From Pseudomonas weihenstephanensis (GTDB lineage Bacteria > Pseudomonadota > Gammaproteobacteria > Pseudomonadales > Pseudomonadaceae): DNA of 64,000 nt. The first letter of the stretch is position 1, and each line of letters starts with the position of its first letter. A model generated the notes under the pieces. That model ran no database searches. It was not told where the DNA came from and saw nothing but the letters and a program-made list of their open reading frames with translations. This document shows, one piece after another, positions 7,078 through 15,837 of the stretch. Location: NCBI RefSeq assembly GCF_001043055.1, contig NZ_JYLF01000012.1:62001-126000 (forward strand), written 5' to 3'. Both the position numbers and the translations under genes were made by a program.

Positions 7078-9213
7078 ATGTCATTGGATCGTTCTCAGTT
7101 AATCAACACCGCACGCAACGGTCTGGCCGGTCTGGGTCAGGGGCAGTTGGGTGTGCCGCTGTTGTTGCTGGTAATGCTGGCAATGATGATGTTGCCGATC
7201 CCCGCGTTCCTGCTGGACGTGTTCTTTACCTTCAATATTGCGCTGTCGATTGTGGTGTTGCTGGTCTGTGTGTACGCCTTGCGCCCACTGGATTTCGCGG
7301 TGTTCCCGACCATTTTGCTGGTCGCCACGCTAATGCGTCTGGCGCTCAACGTGGCTTCGACGCGGGTGGTGATGCTTCACGGTCAAGAAGGTCACGGCGC
7401 CGCCGGTAAGGTGATTCAGGCGTTCGGTGAGGTGGTGATCGGCGGCAACTACGTGGTCGGTATCGTGGTGTTCGCGATTTTGATGATCATCAACTTCGTG
7501 GTGGTGACCAAGGGGGCCGGGCGTATCTCCGAGGTGAGCGCACGTTTCACCCTCGATGCCATGCCCGGCAAGCAGATGGCGATCGACGCCGACCTTAACG
7601 CCGGTTTGATCGACCAGAACCAGGCCAAGTCGCGCCGTCAGGAAGTCGCCCAAGAGGCTGAGTTCTACGGTTCGATGGACGGTGCCAGCAAATTTGTACG
7701 CGGTGATGCCATCGCCGGTCTGTTGATTCTGTTTATCAACCTGATCGGTGGCATGGCCGTGGGCATGTTCCAGCACGGCATGACGTTCGGCGAAGCGGGC
7801 AAGGTGTATGCCTTGCTGACGATCGGTGACGGTTTGGTGGCGCAATTGCCTTCCCTGCTGCTGTCCACCGCGGCCGCGATCATGGTGACCCGTGCCTCTG
7901 GCTCCGAAGAGATGGGCAAGCAAATCAGCCGCCAGATGTTTGCATCGCCCAAGGCGCTGGCAGTCTCGGCCGGTTTGATGGGGGTGATGGGCGCCGTGCC
8001 GGGCATGCCGCACTTCGCCTTCCTGAGTTTGGCCGCCGTCGCGGGCGGCGCTGCCTACTTGATGTGGAAGAAGCAAAACGTGGTCAAGACTCAGGCCCTG
8101 CAAGAAGTGCAGCGCCAACAGGAGCTGCTGCCTTCACCGGCCCGCGCACAAGACACCAAAGAGCTGGGTTGGGATGACGTGACCCCCATCGACATGATCG
8201 GCCTGGAAGTGGGCTATCGCTTGATCCCGCTGGTGGACCGCAATCAAGGCGGGCAATTGCTGGCGCGGATCAAGGGCGTGCGTAAAAAGCTGTCTCAGGA
8301 CTTGGGCTTTTTGATGCCCACCGTGCACATTCGCGACAACCTCGATCTGGCGCCCAGCGCCTATCGCCTGACCCTGATGGGAGTGATTCTGGCCGAGGCC
8401 GAGATTTACCCGGACCGCGAGCTGGCGATCAACCCGGGGCAGGTGTTCGGCACCCTCAACGGGATTACCGCCAAAGATCCGGCCTTTGGCCTGGAAGCGG
8501 TGTGGATCGAGGTCAGCCAGCGCAGTCAGGCGCAATCATTGGGCTACACCGTGGTGGACGCCAGCACCGTGGTCGCCACGCACCTGAACCAAATTTTGTA
8601 CAAGCACTCCCATGAGCTGATCGGGCATGAAGAAGTGCAGCAGTTGATGCAGTTGCTGGCCAAGGCCTCGCCAAAACTGGCTGAAGAGTTGGTGCCGGGT
8701 GTGTTGACCCTGTCGCAACTGCTCAAGGTCTTGCAGGCCCTGCTGGCTGAACAGGTGCCCGTACGCGACATTCGTAGTATTGCCGAAGCCGTCGCGAACA
8801 ATGCGCACAAGAGTCAAGATACCGCCGCTTTGGTGGCCGCCGTGCGGGTTGGTTTGTCCCGCGCCATCGTCCAAAGCATTGTAGGCGTTGAGTCTGAGCT
8901 GCCAGTTATCACGCTGGAGCCAAGGTTGGAACAGATATTGCTCAATAGTCTGCAAAAGGCAGGACAAGGTCAGGAAGAGGGCGTTCTGCTGGAGCCAAGC
9001 ATGGCTGAAAAGTTGCAGCGTTCCTTGATCGATGCCGCCCAACGCCAAGAGATGCAAGGCAACCCGGTGATCCTGTTGGTCGCCGGTCCGATACGCGCGA
9101 TGCTTTCGCGGTTCGGCCGCCTGGCCGTGCCCAACCTGCATGTGCTGGCGTACCAGGAAATCCCTGACAACAAGCAAGTCACCATCGTTGCGACAGTAGG
9201 CCCGAACGGCTGA
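7078..9213 (+). CDS. flhA: Flagellar export gate protein FlhA
   Basis: FlhA is the nonameric export-gate ring that uses proton motive force and binds chaperone-substrate complexes. The 711-residue product has an N-terminal membrane domain of about eight helices (roughly residues 20-325) and a large cytoplasmic domain (about 345-700). Family signatures include FPTILLVATLMRLALNVAST, the FHIPEC-type loop around RISEVSARFTLDAMPGKQMAIDADLNAG, and GLEVGYRLIPLVD. Length is normal. It starts a new block, with a sigma-54-like site 55 bases upstream, and is followed by flhF after 10 bases. Confidence 0.97.
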   Translation: MSLDRSQLINTARNGLAGLGQGQLGVPLLLLVMLAMMMLPIPAFLLDVFFTFNIALSIVVLLVCVYALRPLDFAVFPTILLVATLMRLALNVASTRVVMLHGQEGHGAAGKVIQAFGEVVIGGNYVVGIVVFAILMIINFVVVTKGAGRISEVSARFTLDAMPGKQMAIDADLNAGLIDQNQAKSRRQEVAQEAEFYGSMDGASKFVRGDAIAGLLILFINLIGGMAVGMFQHGMTFGEAGKVYALLTIGDGLVAQLPSLLLSTAAAIMVTRASGSEEMGKQISRQMFASPKALAVSAGLMGVMGAVPGMPHFAFLSLAAVAGGAAYLMWKKQNVVKTQALQEVQRQQELLPSPARAQDTKELGWDDVTPIDMIGLEVGYRLIPLVDRNQGGQLLARIKGVRKKLSQDLGFLMPTVHIRDNLDLAPSAYRLTLMGVILAEAEIYPDRELAINPGQVFGTLNGITAKDPAFGLEAVWIEVSQRSQAQSLGYTVVDASTVVATHLNQILYKHSHELIGHEEVQQLMQLLAKASPKLAEELVPGVLTLSQLLKVLQALLAEQVPVRDIRSIAEAVANNAHKSQDTAALVAAVRVGLSRAIVQSIVGVESELPVITLEPRLEQILLNSLQKAGQGQEEGVLLEPSMAEKLQRSLIDAAQRQEMQGNPVILLVAGPIRAMLSRFGRLAVPNLHVLAYQEIPDNKQVTIVATVGPNG

Positions 9214-9223
9214 GGTTTGGTTT

Positions 9224-10537
9224 ATGCAAGTGAAGCGTTTTTTCGCCGCCGATATGCGTCAGGCCATGAAACTGGTTCGTGATGAGCTGGGGGCTGATGC
9301 CGCCATTATTGGTAACCGCCGCATTGCCGGTGGTGTTGAGTTGACCGCCGCGCTGGACTACAAGTTGTCCGCGCTGGCACCGCGTGTGCCTAACGTTGAG
9401 CTTGAAGAAGAGCTGCGCAAGACCCAGTCGCGGATCGTTTCGGCCCAGGCTGAACTGAGCCTGCGCGGTGAAGGCGAGGCTGACGTGAGCCGGCAGTTGT
9501 TTGCCGGGTTGCCGCTGACCGCCGCCGAGCCGTTGATCGAGCCAACCTTTGATGAACCGCCACGTCCGGCTGCGCCCGCCGCGCCGAGCATGGACCAGCG
9601 TGCCTTCGACACCATGCGCTTTGAGCTCAATGGTTTGCGCGAACTGCTGGAAGTGCAGTTAGGCTCGTTGGCATGGAACCAGCTGCAAGGCAGCAAACCG
9701 GCGCAAGCCAACCTGTGGCGTCGTTTGCAGCGCATTGGCTTGTCGGGTCCGCTGTCGCGCGATTTGCTGGAGCAAGTCGCCGAGATCGAAGAGCCGCGCC
9801 AGGCGTGGCGCATGTTGTTGGCGTACCTGGCCCGCATGATCGCAACCCCGGAAATCGAGCCGCTCGAAGAGGGCGGCGTGATTGCGATGGTCGGCCCGGC
9901 GGGCATGGGTAAAACCACCACGCTGGCCAAGTTGGCCGCGCGTTACGTGCTCAAGTACGGCGCGCAGAACATTGCGCTGGTGAGCATGGACAGCTTTCGC
10001 ATTGGTGCTCAGGAGCAACTCAAAACCCTGGGCCGCATCCTCAATGTGCCGGTCACGCATGTAGCGCCGGGTCAGTCATTGGGCCAAACCCTTGAGCCAC
10101 TGTTGCGCAAACGCGTAGTACTGGTTGACACGGCGGGCCTGCAAGCCAGCGATCCGGCCCTGCGCCTGCAACTTGAAAGCCTGGCTGGGCGCGGCATCAA
10201 AGCCAAAAATTACCTGGTCTTGGCCACCACCAGTCAGAAACAAGTGCTGACGGCGGCTTACCACAGCTATAAACGTTGCGGGCTTGCCGGTTGCATCCTG
10301 ACCAAACTGGATGAAACCGCAAGCCTTGGCGAAGTATTGAGTCTGGCCATCAGTCACGAGCTGCCAGTGGCCTATCTCACGGACGGTCCGCGTATTCCCG
10401 ATGACCTCCATCTGCCGCGTCGCCACCAATTGGTGAGCCGTGCGGTCAGTGTACAAATGCAGGAAGAACCCAGCGAAGAGGCCATGGCCGATATGTTCGC
10501 TGATATCTACCACAGCCCCTCCAAACGGGTTGGCTGA
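9224..10537 (+). CDS. flhF: Flagellar biosynthesis GTPase FlhF
   Basis: FlhF is an SRP-type GTPase that fixes the polar site of flagellum assembly. The 437-residue product begins with the conserved MQVKRFFAADMRQAMKLVRDELGADAAI segment (basic B domain), has a variable Pro/Ala-rich linker, an N domain, and a G domain with P-loop GPAGMGKTTT (about residues 225-234), DTAGLQ (G3) and TKLDE (G4). It pairs with FleN encoded downstream, which limits flagellar number. flhA is 10 bases upstream, consistent with a shared flhA-flhF-fleN-fliA transcript. Confidence 0.96.
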   Translation: MQVKRFFAADMRQAMKLVRDELGADAAIIGNRRIAGGVELTAALDYKLSALAPRVPNVELEEELRKTQSRIVSAQAELSLRGEGEADVSRQLFAGLPLTAAEPLIEPTFDEPPRPAAPAAPSMDQRAFDTMRFELNGLRELLEVQLGSLAWNQLQGSKPAQANLWRRLQRIGLSGPLSRDLLEQVAEIEEPRQAWRMLLAYLARMIATPEIEPLEEGGVIAMVGPAGMGKTTTLAKLAARYVLKYGAQNIALVSMDSFRIGAQEQLKTLGRILNVPVTHVAPGQSLGQTLEPLLRKRVVLVDTAGLQASDPALRLQLESLAGRGIKAKNYLVLATTSQKQVLTAAYHSYKRCGLAGCILTKLDETASLGEVLSLAISHELPVAYLTDGPRIPDDLHLPRRHQLVSRAVSVQMQEEPSEEAMADMFADIYHSPSKRVG

Positions 10538-10657
10538 GGTAGTGACGATTACGTTGCAATGTACCTACATTGATGGTCTGCACAGTCCTGTTCCCGTTGA
10601 GGAACCCGCAGCCAGCGTATGTAGCCGCGTCTAAGTAAGACAAGGTAAAGAAAGATC

Positions 10658-11491
10658 ATGGGCAGCATGCATCCCGTACAGGTGATCGCAGTGACCGGCG
10701 GCAAGGGTGGCGTCGGTAAAACTAACGTTTCAGTCAACTTGTCGCTGGCGCTTGCCGAGTTGGGCAGGCGCGTGATGTTGCTGGACGCTGACCTGGGGTT
10801 GGCGAACGTCGACGTTCTGTTGGGCCTGACGCCCAAATACACCCTGGCCGATGTGGTCGAGGGGCGGTGTGAGCTGCGCGAAGTATTGCTGCAAGGCCCT
10901 GGCGGGATTCGAATCGTGCCAGCGGCCTCGGGCACTCAAAGCATGGTTCACCTGAGCGCGGCGCAACACGCGGGCCTGATTCAGGCGTTCAGCGAAATTG
11001 GCGACAACCTTGATGTGCTGGTGATCGACACGGCCGCGGGTATCGGCGAATCGGTGGTGAGTTTTGTGCGCGCCGCCCAGGAAGTGCTGCTGGTGGTGTG
11101 CGACGAACCCACCTCGATCACCGACGCCTACGCGCTGATCAAACTGCTGAACCGCGATTACGGCATGAACCGTTTCCGGGTGCTGGCCAACATGGCCCAA
11201 AGCCCGCAAGAGGGGCGCAACCTGTTCGCCAAATTGACCAAAGTCACGGACCGCTTTTTGGACGTCGCCCTGCAATACGTAGGCGCTGTGCCGTACGACG
11301 AATGCGTGCGCAAAGCGGTGCAAAAACAGCGTGCCGTTTACGAAGCCTTCCCGCGTTCAAAATGCGCACTGGCGTTCAAGGCCATTGCACAAAAAGTTGA
11401 CACCTGGCCTTTGCCAGCTAATCCACGTGGGCACCTGGAGTTCTTTGTTGAGCGCCTGGTGCAGCAAACCAGTGCGGGAACGGCCCAATGA
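10658..11491 (+). CDS. fleN: Flagellar number regulator, MinD-like ATPase FleN (FlhG)
   Basis: FleN is a ParA/MinD-type ATPase that antagonises FleQ and keeps the number of polar flagella at one or few. The 277-residue product carries the deviant Walker A GGKGGVGKT (residues 14-22), the switch motif DADLGLANVDVLLGL and the Walker B-like VLVIDTAAG. The C-terminal part (KAIAQKVDTWPLPANPRGHLEFFVERL) is typical of pseudomonad FleN. A second ATG at 10667 would shorten it by three residues. The 120-base gap after flhF shows no convincing promoter. The end overlaps the fliA start by 4 bases (ATGA). Confidence 0.96.
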   Translation: MGSMHPVQVIAVTGGKGGVGKTNVSVNLSLALAELGRRVMLLDADLGLANVDVLLGLTPKYTLADVVEGRCELREVLLQGPGGIRIVPAASGTQSMVHLSAAQHAGLIQAFSEIGDNLDVLVIDTAAGIGESVVSFVRAAQEVLLVVCDEPTSITDAYALIKLLNRDYGMNRFRVLANMAQSPQEGRNLFAKLTKVTDRFLDVALQYVGAVPYDECVRKAVQKQRAVYEAFPRSKCALAFKAIAQKVDTWPLPANPRGHLEFFVERLVQQTSAGTAQ

Positions 11492-12228
11492 CAGCCAGCG
11501 GCTATCGCATGTACAGCAAGTCGTCGCGTGACAGCCAATATGAGCTGATCGAACGTTACGCGCCTTTGGTTAAACGCATCGCGTATCACCTGCTGGCGCG
11601 ATTGCCCGCCAGCGTGCAGGTAGAAGACTTGATCCAGGCCGGGATGATCGGCCTGCTTGAAGTCTCGACCAAATACGATGCGAGCAAAGGGGCGAGTTTC
11701 GAAACCTACGCGGGTATTCGTATCCGTGGCGCGATGCTGGATGAAGTGCGAAAAGGCGACTGGGCTCCCCGCTCGGTGCACCGCAACACACGTATGGTCA
11801 GCGACGCCATTCGGGCAATTGAAGCAAAAACCGGTTGTGACGCTAAAGATCACGAAGTTGCGGCCGAACTCAATTTAAGCCTGGATGATTATTACGCCAT
11901 TTTGAATGACACCTTGGGCAGCCGGCTCTTCAGCTTTGACGACCTGTTACAGGATGGCGAGCATGAAGGGCTGCACGAGGACGGCGCCAGTGCGCACCTT
12001 GAGCCATCGCGAGACCTGGAAGACGAGCGCTTTCAGGCCGCGTTGGCCGAGGCGATTGCGAACTTGCCCGAACGTGAGCGATTGGTGTTGGCGCTGTACT
12101 ACGACGAAGAGCTCAACCTCAAGGAAATCGGTGAGGTGCTGGGCGTCAGTGAGTCGCGCGTCAGTCAGTTGCACAGCCAGTGCGCCGCGCGGTTACGCGG
12201 GCGACTGGCCGAGTGGCGAGCGCGCTGA
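11488..12228 (+). CDS. fliA: RNA polymerase sigma-28 factor FliA
   Basis: FliA directs transcription of late flagellar, stator and chemoreceptor genes. The 246-residue product has sigma regions 2 (YAPLVKRIAYHLLARLPASVQVEDLIQAGMIGLLEV, about 16-50), 3 (VRKGDWAPRSVHRNTR, about 87-104) and 4 (LPERERLVLALYYDEELNLKEIGEVLGVSESRVSQLHSQC, about 190-230). Length is typical. The ATG overlaps the fleN stop (ATGA), indicating coupling. A REP-like hairpin follows. A FliA-type promoter elsewhere in the window precedes the CZB chemoreceptor gene at 45174-46253. Confidence 0.97.
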   Translation: MTASGYRMYSKSSRDSQYELIERYAPLVKRIAYHLLARLPASVQVEDLIQAGMIGLLEVSTKYDASKGASFETYAGIRIRGAMLDEVRKGDWAPRSVHRNTRMVSDAIRAIEAKTGCDAKDHEVAAELNLSLDDYYAILNDTLGSRLFSFDDLLQDGEHEGLHEDGASAHLEPSRDLEDERFQAALAEAIANLPERERLVLALYYDEELNLKEIGEVLGVSESRVSQLHSQCAARLRGRLAEWRAR

Positions 12229-12248
12229 TTTCTGTAGCAGCTTAATTA

Positions 12249-12337
12249 CTGTAGGAGCGAGCGTGCGCGTGATGCGGGCGATGGGTGTTGAGGGATACAC
12301 CGCATCGTTTTTATCGCGCGCACGCTCGCTCCTACAG
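12249..12337. repeat. REP-like inverted repeat between fliA and cheY
   Basis: Two outward-facing arms, CTGTAGGAGCGAGCGTGCGCG (12249-12269) and its reverse complement ending at 12337, enclose about 47 bases. The GTAGGAGCGAGC core is the classic Pseudomonas REP head, and the paired arrangement is that of a REPIN. It occupies most of the 200-base gap between fliA and cheY and may affect transcript stability or separate the two blocks. Confidence 0.8.
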
Positions 12338-12432
12338 GTTCATGGCGTGTAACACAAACCGAATTGATTGAATGGCGCGTTCAGGTGCTGAGCGCGTTTT
12401 AAGACTGCTTGGAGGTCGAATTGGACAAGAAT

Positions 12433-12807
12433 ATGAAAATCCTCATCGTTGATGATTTTTCAACGATGCGGCGGATCATTAAAAACCTGCTGCGTGACTT
12501 AGGGTTCACTAACACCGTGGAAGCCGATGACGGCATCACGGCGATTCCGATCCTGAACACCGGCAGCATCGACTTTCTGGTCACTGACTGGAACATGCCG
12601 GGCATGACGGGCATCGACCTGTTGCGCCACGTGCGCGCGGACGAAAAGCTTAGAAGCCTGCCTGTGTTGATGGTGACCGCAGAAGCCAAGCGCGAGCAAA
12701 TCATCGAAGCCGCCCAGGCGGGGGTTAACGGCTACGTCGTTAAGCCGTTCACGGCGTTGGCTCTCAAAGAGAAGATCGAAAAGATCTTTGAGCGTATCGG
12801 CCACTAA
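12433..12807 (+). CDS. cheY: Chemotaxis response regulator CheY
   Basis: CheY is the diffusible response regulator that, phosphorylated by CheA, binds FliM and changes motor rotation. The 124-residue product is a stand-alone receiver domain: acid pocket at VDDFSTMRR, phosphoacceptor Asp in FLVTDWNMPGMTG, Thr in LMVTAEA and Lys in YVVKPFT. The ATG at 12433 gives the length usual for the family. A TTG at 12421, only 4 bases after GGAGGT (12411-12416), is a strong alternative that would add MDKN and is better placed for ribosome binding. It begins the chemotaxis block and is followed by cheZ. Confidence 0.95.
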   Translation: MKILIVDDFSTMRRIIKNLLRDLGFTNTVEADDGITAIPILNTGSIDFLVTDWNMPGMTGIDLLRHVRADEKLRSLPVLMVTAEAKREQIIEAAQAGVNGYVVKPFTALALKEKIEKIFERIGH

Positions 12808-12828
12808 TGGGGTCGTCACGGGGGCGCT

Positions 12829-13617
12829 ATGGAGCATAAAGAATCTACACAGGGCGATTTTGAATTGACCCTGAAAAAACATGCCCGCGAGTTGGTCGAC
12901 AGCCTTGAAAAAGGTCAGTTTGGCGATGCGGTGCAACTGATTCACGAATTGAACCAGACCCGCGATCGTGGCTTGTATCGAGAAGTCGGTAAGCTGACGC
13001 GTGAGTTGCACAGTGCGATTGTCAATTTCCATATCGACCCGCACATGCCACAAGCCGAAGAAGTGTCGCAGATCACGGATGCGACCGAACGTTTGTCGTA
13101 TGTTGTGCGCTTAACGGAAGCTGCGGCCAACCGCACCATGGACCTGGTGGAAAACAGTACGCCACTGGTCAATGGCCTGGGGGCAGAAGCCAAAGCCCTG
13201 AGCGCAGATTGGGGGCGCTTTATGCGTCGCGAAATCGGTGCTGAGGAGTTTCGTGAGCTGGCCCGTCGGGTTGACGGTTTTCTGACGCGCAGCGAAGAAG
13301 AAAGCCATAGGGTCGCCGCCAACCTCAATGACATTTTGCTGGCCCAGGATTACCAGGACCTCACCGGCCAGGTGATCAAGCGGGTCACGCAGCTGGTGAC
13401 AGAAGTTGAAAGCAATCTGCTCAAACTGGTGCTGATGGCCAGTCAGGTTGACCGTTTTGCGGGGATCGAACATGACCGCGAAGCACTGCGGGCAGAAAAT
13501 AATCCGCAAAAAAACCTGGCGCAGGGTGAAGGTCCGCAGATTCATGCCGATAAGCGTGATGACGTCGTGTCCGGTCAGGACGATGTAGACGATTTGCTTT
13601 CAAGTCTTGGATTTTAA
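12829..13617 (+). CDS. cheZ: CheY-P phosphatase CheZ
   Basis: CheZ speeds dephosphorylation of CheY-P. The 262-residue product is almost entirely helical, with the long four-helix-bundle hairpin (about 30-200) containing the catalytic region AQDYQDLTGQVIKRV, including the Gln that attacks CheY-P. A flexible linker leads to the C-terminal CheY-binding peptide (DDVDDLLSSLGF, last 12 residues). Length is slightly longer than E. coli CheZ, as in other pseudomonads. It lies 21 bases after cheY and 11 before cheA. Confidence 0.96.
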   Translation: MEHKESTQGDFELTLKKHARELVDSLEKGQFGDAVQLIHELNQTRDRGLYREVGKLTRELHSAIVNFHIDPHMPQAEEVSQITDATERLSYVVRLTEAAANRTMDLVENSTPLVNGLGAEAKALSADWGRFMRREIGAEEFRELARRVDGFLTRSEEESHRVAANLNDILLAQDYQDLTGQVIKRVTQLVTEVESNLLKLVLMASQVDRFAGIEHDREALRAENNPQKNLAQGEGPQIHADKRDDVVSGQDDVDDLLSSLGF

Positions 13618-13628
13618 GGAGCACGTAC

Positions 13629-15788
13629 ATGAGCTTCGGCGCCGATGAAGAAATCCTTCAGGATTTCCTGGTTGAAGCCGGCGAAATTCTAGAGCAGTTA
13701 TCCGAACAATTGGTTGAGCTGGAAAGCCGACCGGATGATGCGGACCTGCTCAATGCAATTTTTCGCGGTTTTCACACTGTAAAAGGGGGCGCCGGCTTCC
13801 TCCAGCTCAACGAGCTGGTGGAGTGCTGTCACATCGCCGAGAACGTGTTCGACATCCTGCGTAAGGGTGAACGTCACGTCGACTCGGAGCTGATGGACGT
13901 GATCCTGGAAGCGCTCGACGCGGTCAACGGCATGTTCAGCGAAGTGCGTGAACGTGCACCGGTCACCGCCGCCACGCCTGAGTTGCTGGCGGCATTGGCC
14001 CGTCTGGCTGAACCTGCCGCTGCCGTGGTCGCCGCGCCTGAACCTGAGCCGGTGGTGCAAGCCGCTGTGACCGCCGACGGCGGTGATATCACGGATAACG
14101 AATTCGAGCTGTTGCTGGACTCGCTCAATGCGGGCAAGGCCGCGGCCGATGCACCCGCCGCCAGCGAAGACATCAGCGATGCCGAGTTCGAATCGTTGCT
14201 CGATCAGTTGCATGGCAAAGGCAGCTTTGCGCCCGACGCCGTTGCGTCTGCGCCCGCCGCAGAGCCTGCTGCTGCGGCGCCGGCCAGCAATGAAATCACT
14301 GATGACGAATTTGAAGCGTTGCTCGATCAGTTGCACGGCAAGGGATCGTTCAGTGCCCAAGCACTAGAGGCGCCTGCCGCCGAGCCTGACGCTGCGGCCA
14401 AACCCGCCAGCCCGGATCACATCACCGATCACGAGTTTGAATCACTGCTCGACGAGTTGCACGGCAAGGGCCAGTTCTCTGAAGTGGCGACGCCAGCCGT
14501 TGCGGCTAAACCGGCCCCGGCCCCGGCAGCTGCGGTAGCCAAAAAGCCTGAACCCGCACGCCCTGTGGCACCTGTGCGTGCCCAGGCTGCGCACCCGGAC
14601 AAACCGGCGGCCTCTGAAGCTGAAACCACGGTGCGGGTCGATACCGCGCGCCTGGACGACATCATGAACATGGTCGGCGAGTTGGTGCTGGTGCGTAACC
14701 GTTTGGTGCGCCTGGGCCTCAACAGCAATGACGAAGCCATGTCCAAGGCTGTGTCCAACCTTGATGTGGTGACCGCTGACCTGCAAACCGCGGTGATGAA
14801 GACCCGGATGCAGCCGATCAAAAAAGTCTTCGGTCGCTTCCCGCGACTGGTACGTGACTTGGCGCGTCAGCTGAAAAAAGAAATCAACCTGGAGCTGGTG
14901 GGCGAAGAAACCGACCTGGACAAAAACCTGGTCGAGGCCCTGGCCGATCCGCTGGTCCACTTGGTGCGTAACGCGGTCGATCATGGCTGCGAAACCCCGG
15001 AAGAACGCGAAGCGGCTGGCAAGGCCCGTTGCGGCAAGGTGATCCTGTCTGCCGAGCAGGAAGGCGACCACATTTTGCTGTCCATCTCCGATGACGGCAA
15101 AGGCATGGACGCGAACGTGTTGCGCGCCATCGCCGTGAAAAAAGGCTTGATGGACAAGGACGCCGCTGACCGTTTGAGCGAGTCCGACTGCTACAACCTG
15201 ATTTTCGCGCCGGGGTTCTCGACCAAAACCGAGATTTCCGATGTGTCGGGCCGAGGCGTGGGCATGGACGTGGTGAAAACCAAAATCGCCCAGCTCAATG
15301 GCTCGCTGAACATTTACTCGACCTTGGGCCAAGGCTCGAAGATCGTGATCAAAGTACCGCTGACGCTGGCAATCATGCCGACCCTGATGGTGATGCTGGG
15401 CAATCAAGCCTTCGCGTTCCCGTTGGTCAACGTCAACGAGATTTTCCACCTCGACCTGTCACGCACCAATGTGGTTGACGGCCAGGAAGTGGTGATCGTG
15501 CGCGATAAAGCGCTGCCGTTGTTCTACCTCAAGCGCTGGTTGGTGGCCTCGGCCGCCCATGAAGAGCAGCGCGAAGGGCATGTGGTGATTCTTTCGGTGG
15601 GCACCCAGCGCATCGGCTTTGTGGTCGATCAGTTGGTCGGTCAGGAAGAAGTGGTCATCAAACCGTTGGGCAAAATGCTCCAGGGCACGCCTGGCATGTC
15701 GGGTGCCACCATTACCGGTGATGGCCGTATTGCCTTGATTCTGGATGTGCCGAGCATGCTCAAACGCTACGCCGCACGGCGTATTTGA
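13629..15788 (+). CDS. cheA: Chemotaxis histidine kinase CheA with four linker repeats
   Basis: CheA autophosphorylates under control of chemoreceptors and CheW and passes phosphate to CheY and CheB. The 719-residue product has an HPt domain (about 1-105) with phospho-His49 in FHTVKGGAG, a long Ala/Pro-rich linker, a dimerisation domain (from about 333, RLDDIMNMVGELVLVRNRL), a kinase domain (LVHLVRNAVDHG, DDGKGMD, GRGVGMDVV) and a C-terminal CheW-like domain (about 580-715). I see no P2 domain in the linker. Instead there are four repeats at residues about 153-170, 181-199, 222-240 and 263-283 with the core T/S-D-x-E-F-E-x-L-L-D. They resemble the CheY-binding peptides of FliM and CheZ. Confidence 0.96.
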   Translation: MSFGADEEILQDFLVEAGEILEQLSEQLVELESRPDDADLLNAIFRGFHTVKGGAGFLQLNELVECCHIAENVFDILRKGERHVDSELMDVILEALDAVNGMFSEVRERAPVTAATPELLAALARLAEPAAAVVAAPEPEPVVQAAVTADGGDITDNEFELLLDSLNAGKAAADAPAASEDISDAEFESLLDQLHGKGSFAPDAVASAPAAEPAAAAPASNEITDDEFEALLDQLHGKGSFSAQALEAPAAEPDAAAKPASPDHITDHEFESLLDELHGKGQFSEVATPAVAAKPAPAPAAAVAKKPEPARPVAPVRAQAAHPDKPAASEAETTVRVDTARLDDIMNMVGELVLVRNRLVRLGLNSNDEAMSKAVSNLDVVTADLQTAVMKTRMQPIKKVFGRFPRLVRDLARQLKKEINLELVGEETDLDKNLVEALADPLVHLVRNAVDHGCETPEEREAAGKARCGKVILSAEQEGDHILLSISDDGKGMDANVLRAIAVKKGLMDKDAADRLSESDCYNLIFAPGFSTKTEISDVSGRGVGMDVVKTKIAQLNGSLNIYSTLGQGSKIVIKVPLTLAIMPTLMVMLGNQAFAFPLVNVNEIFHLDLSRTNVVDGQEVVIVRDKALPLFYLKRWLVASAAHEEQREGHVVILSVGTQRIGFVVDQLVGQEEVVIKPLGKMLQGTPGMSGATITGDGRIALILDVPSMLKRYAARRI
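14085..14477 (+). repeat. Four coding repeats in the CheA linker
   Basis: Within cheA, segments beginning at 14085, 14169, 14292 and 14415 encode the same 12-19 residue block, best seen as ITDDEFEALLDQLHGKG in the third copy. The last three copies are spaced about 41 residues apart and separated by Ala/Pro-rich spacers. The first copy is the most divergent (DITDNEFELLLDSLNAGK). The repeats are clear in protein sequence and only partly conserved in DNA, so they are not recent duplications. Confidence 0.9.
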
Positions 15789-15837
15789 ATCTGGTGGAGC
15801 GGGGCGCTAGCGTCTCGCGCCGCCTAACGGAGTGTTT

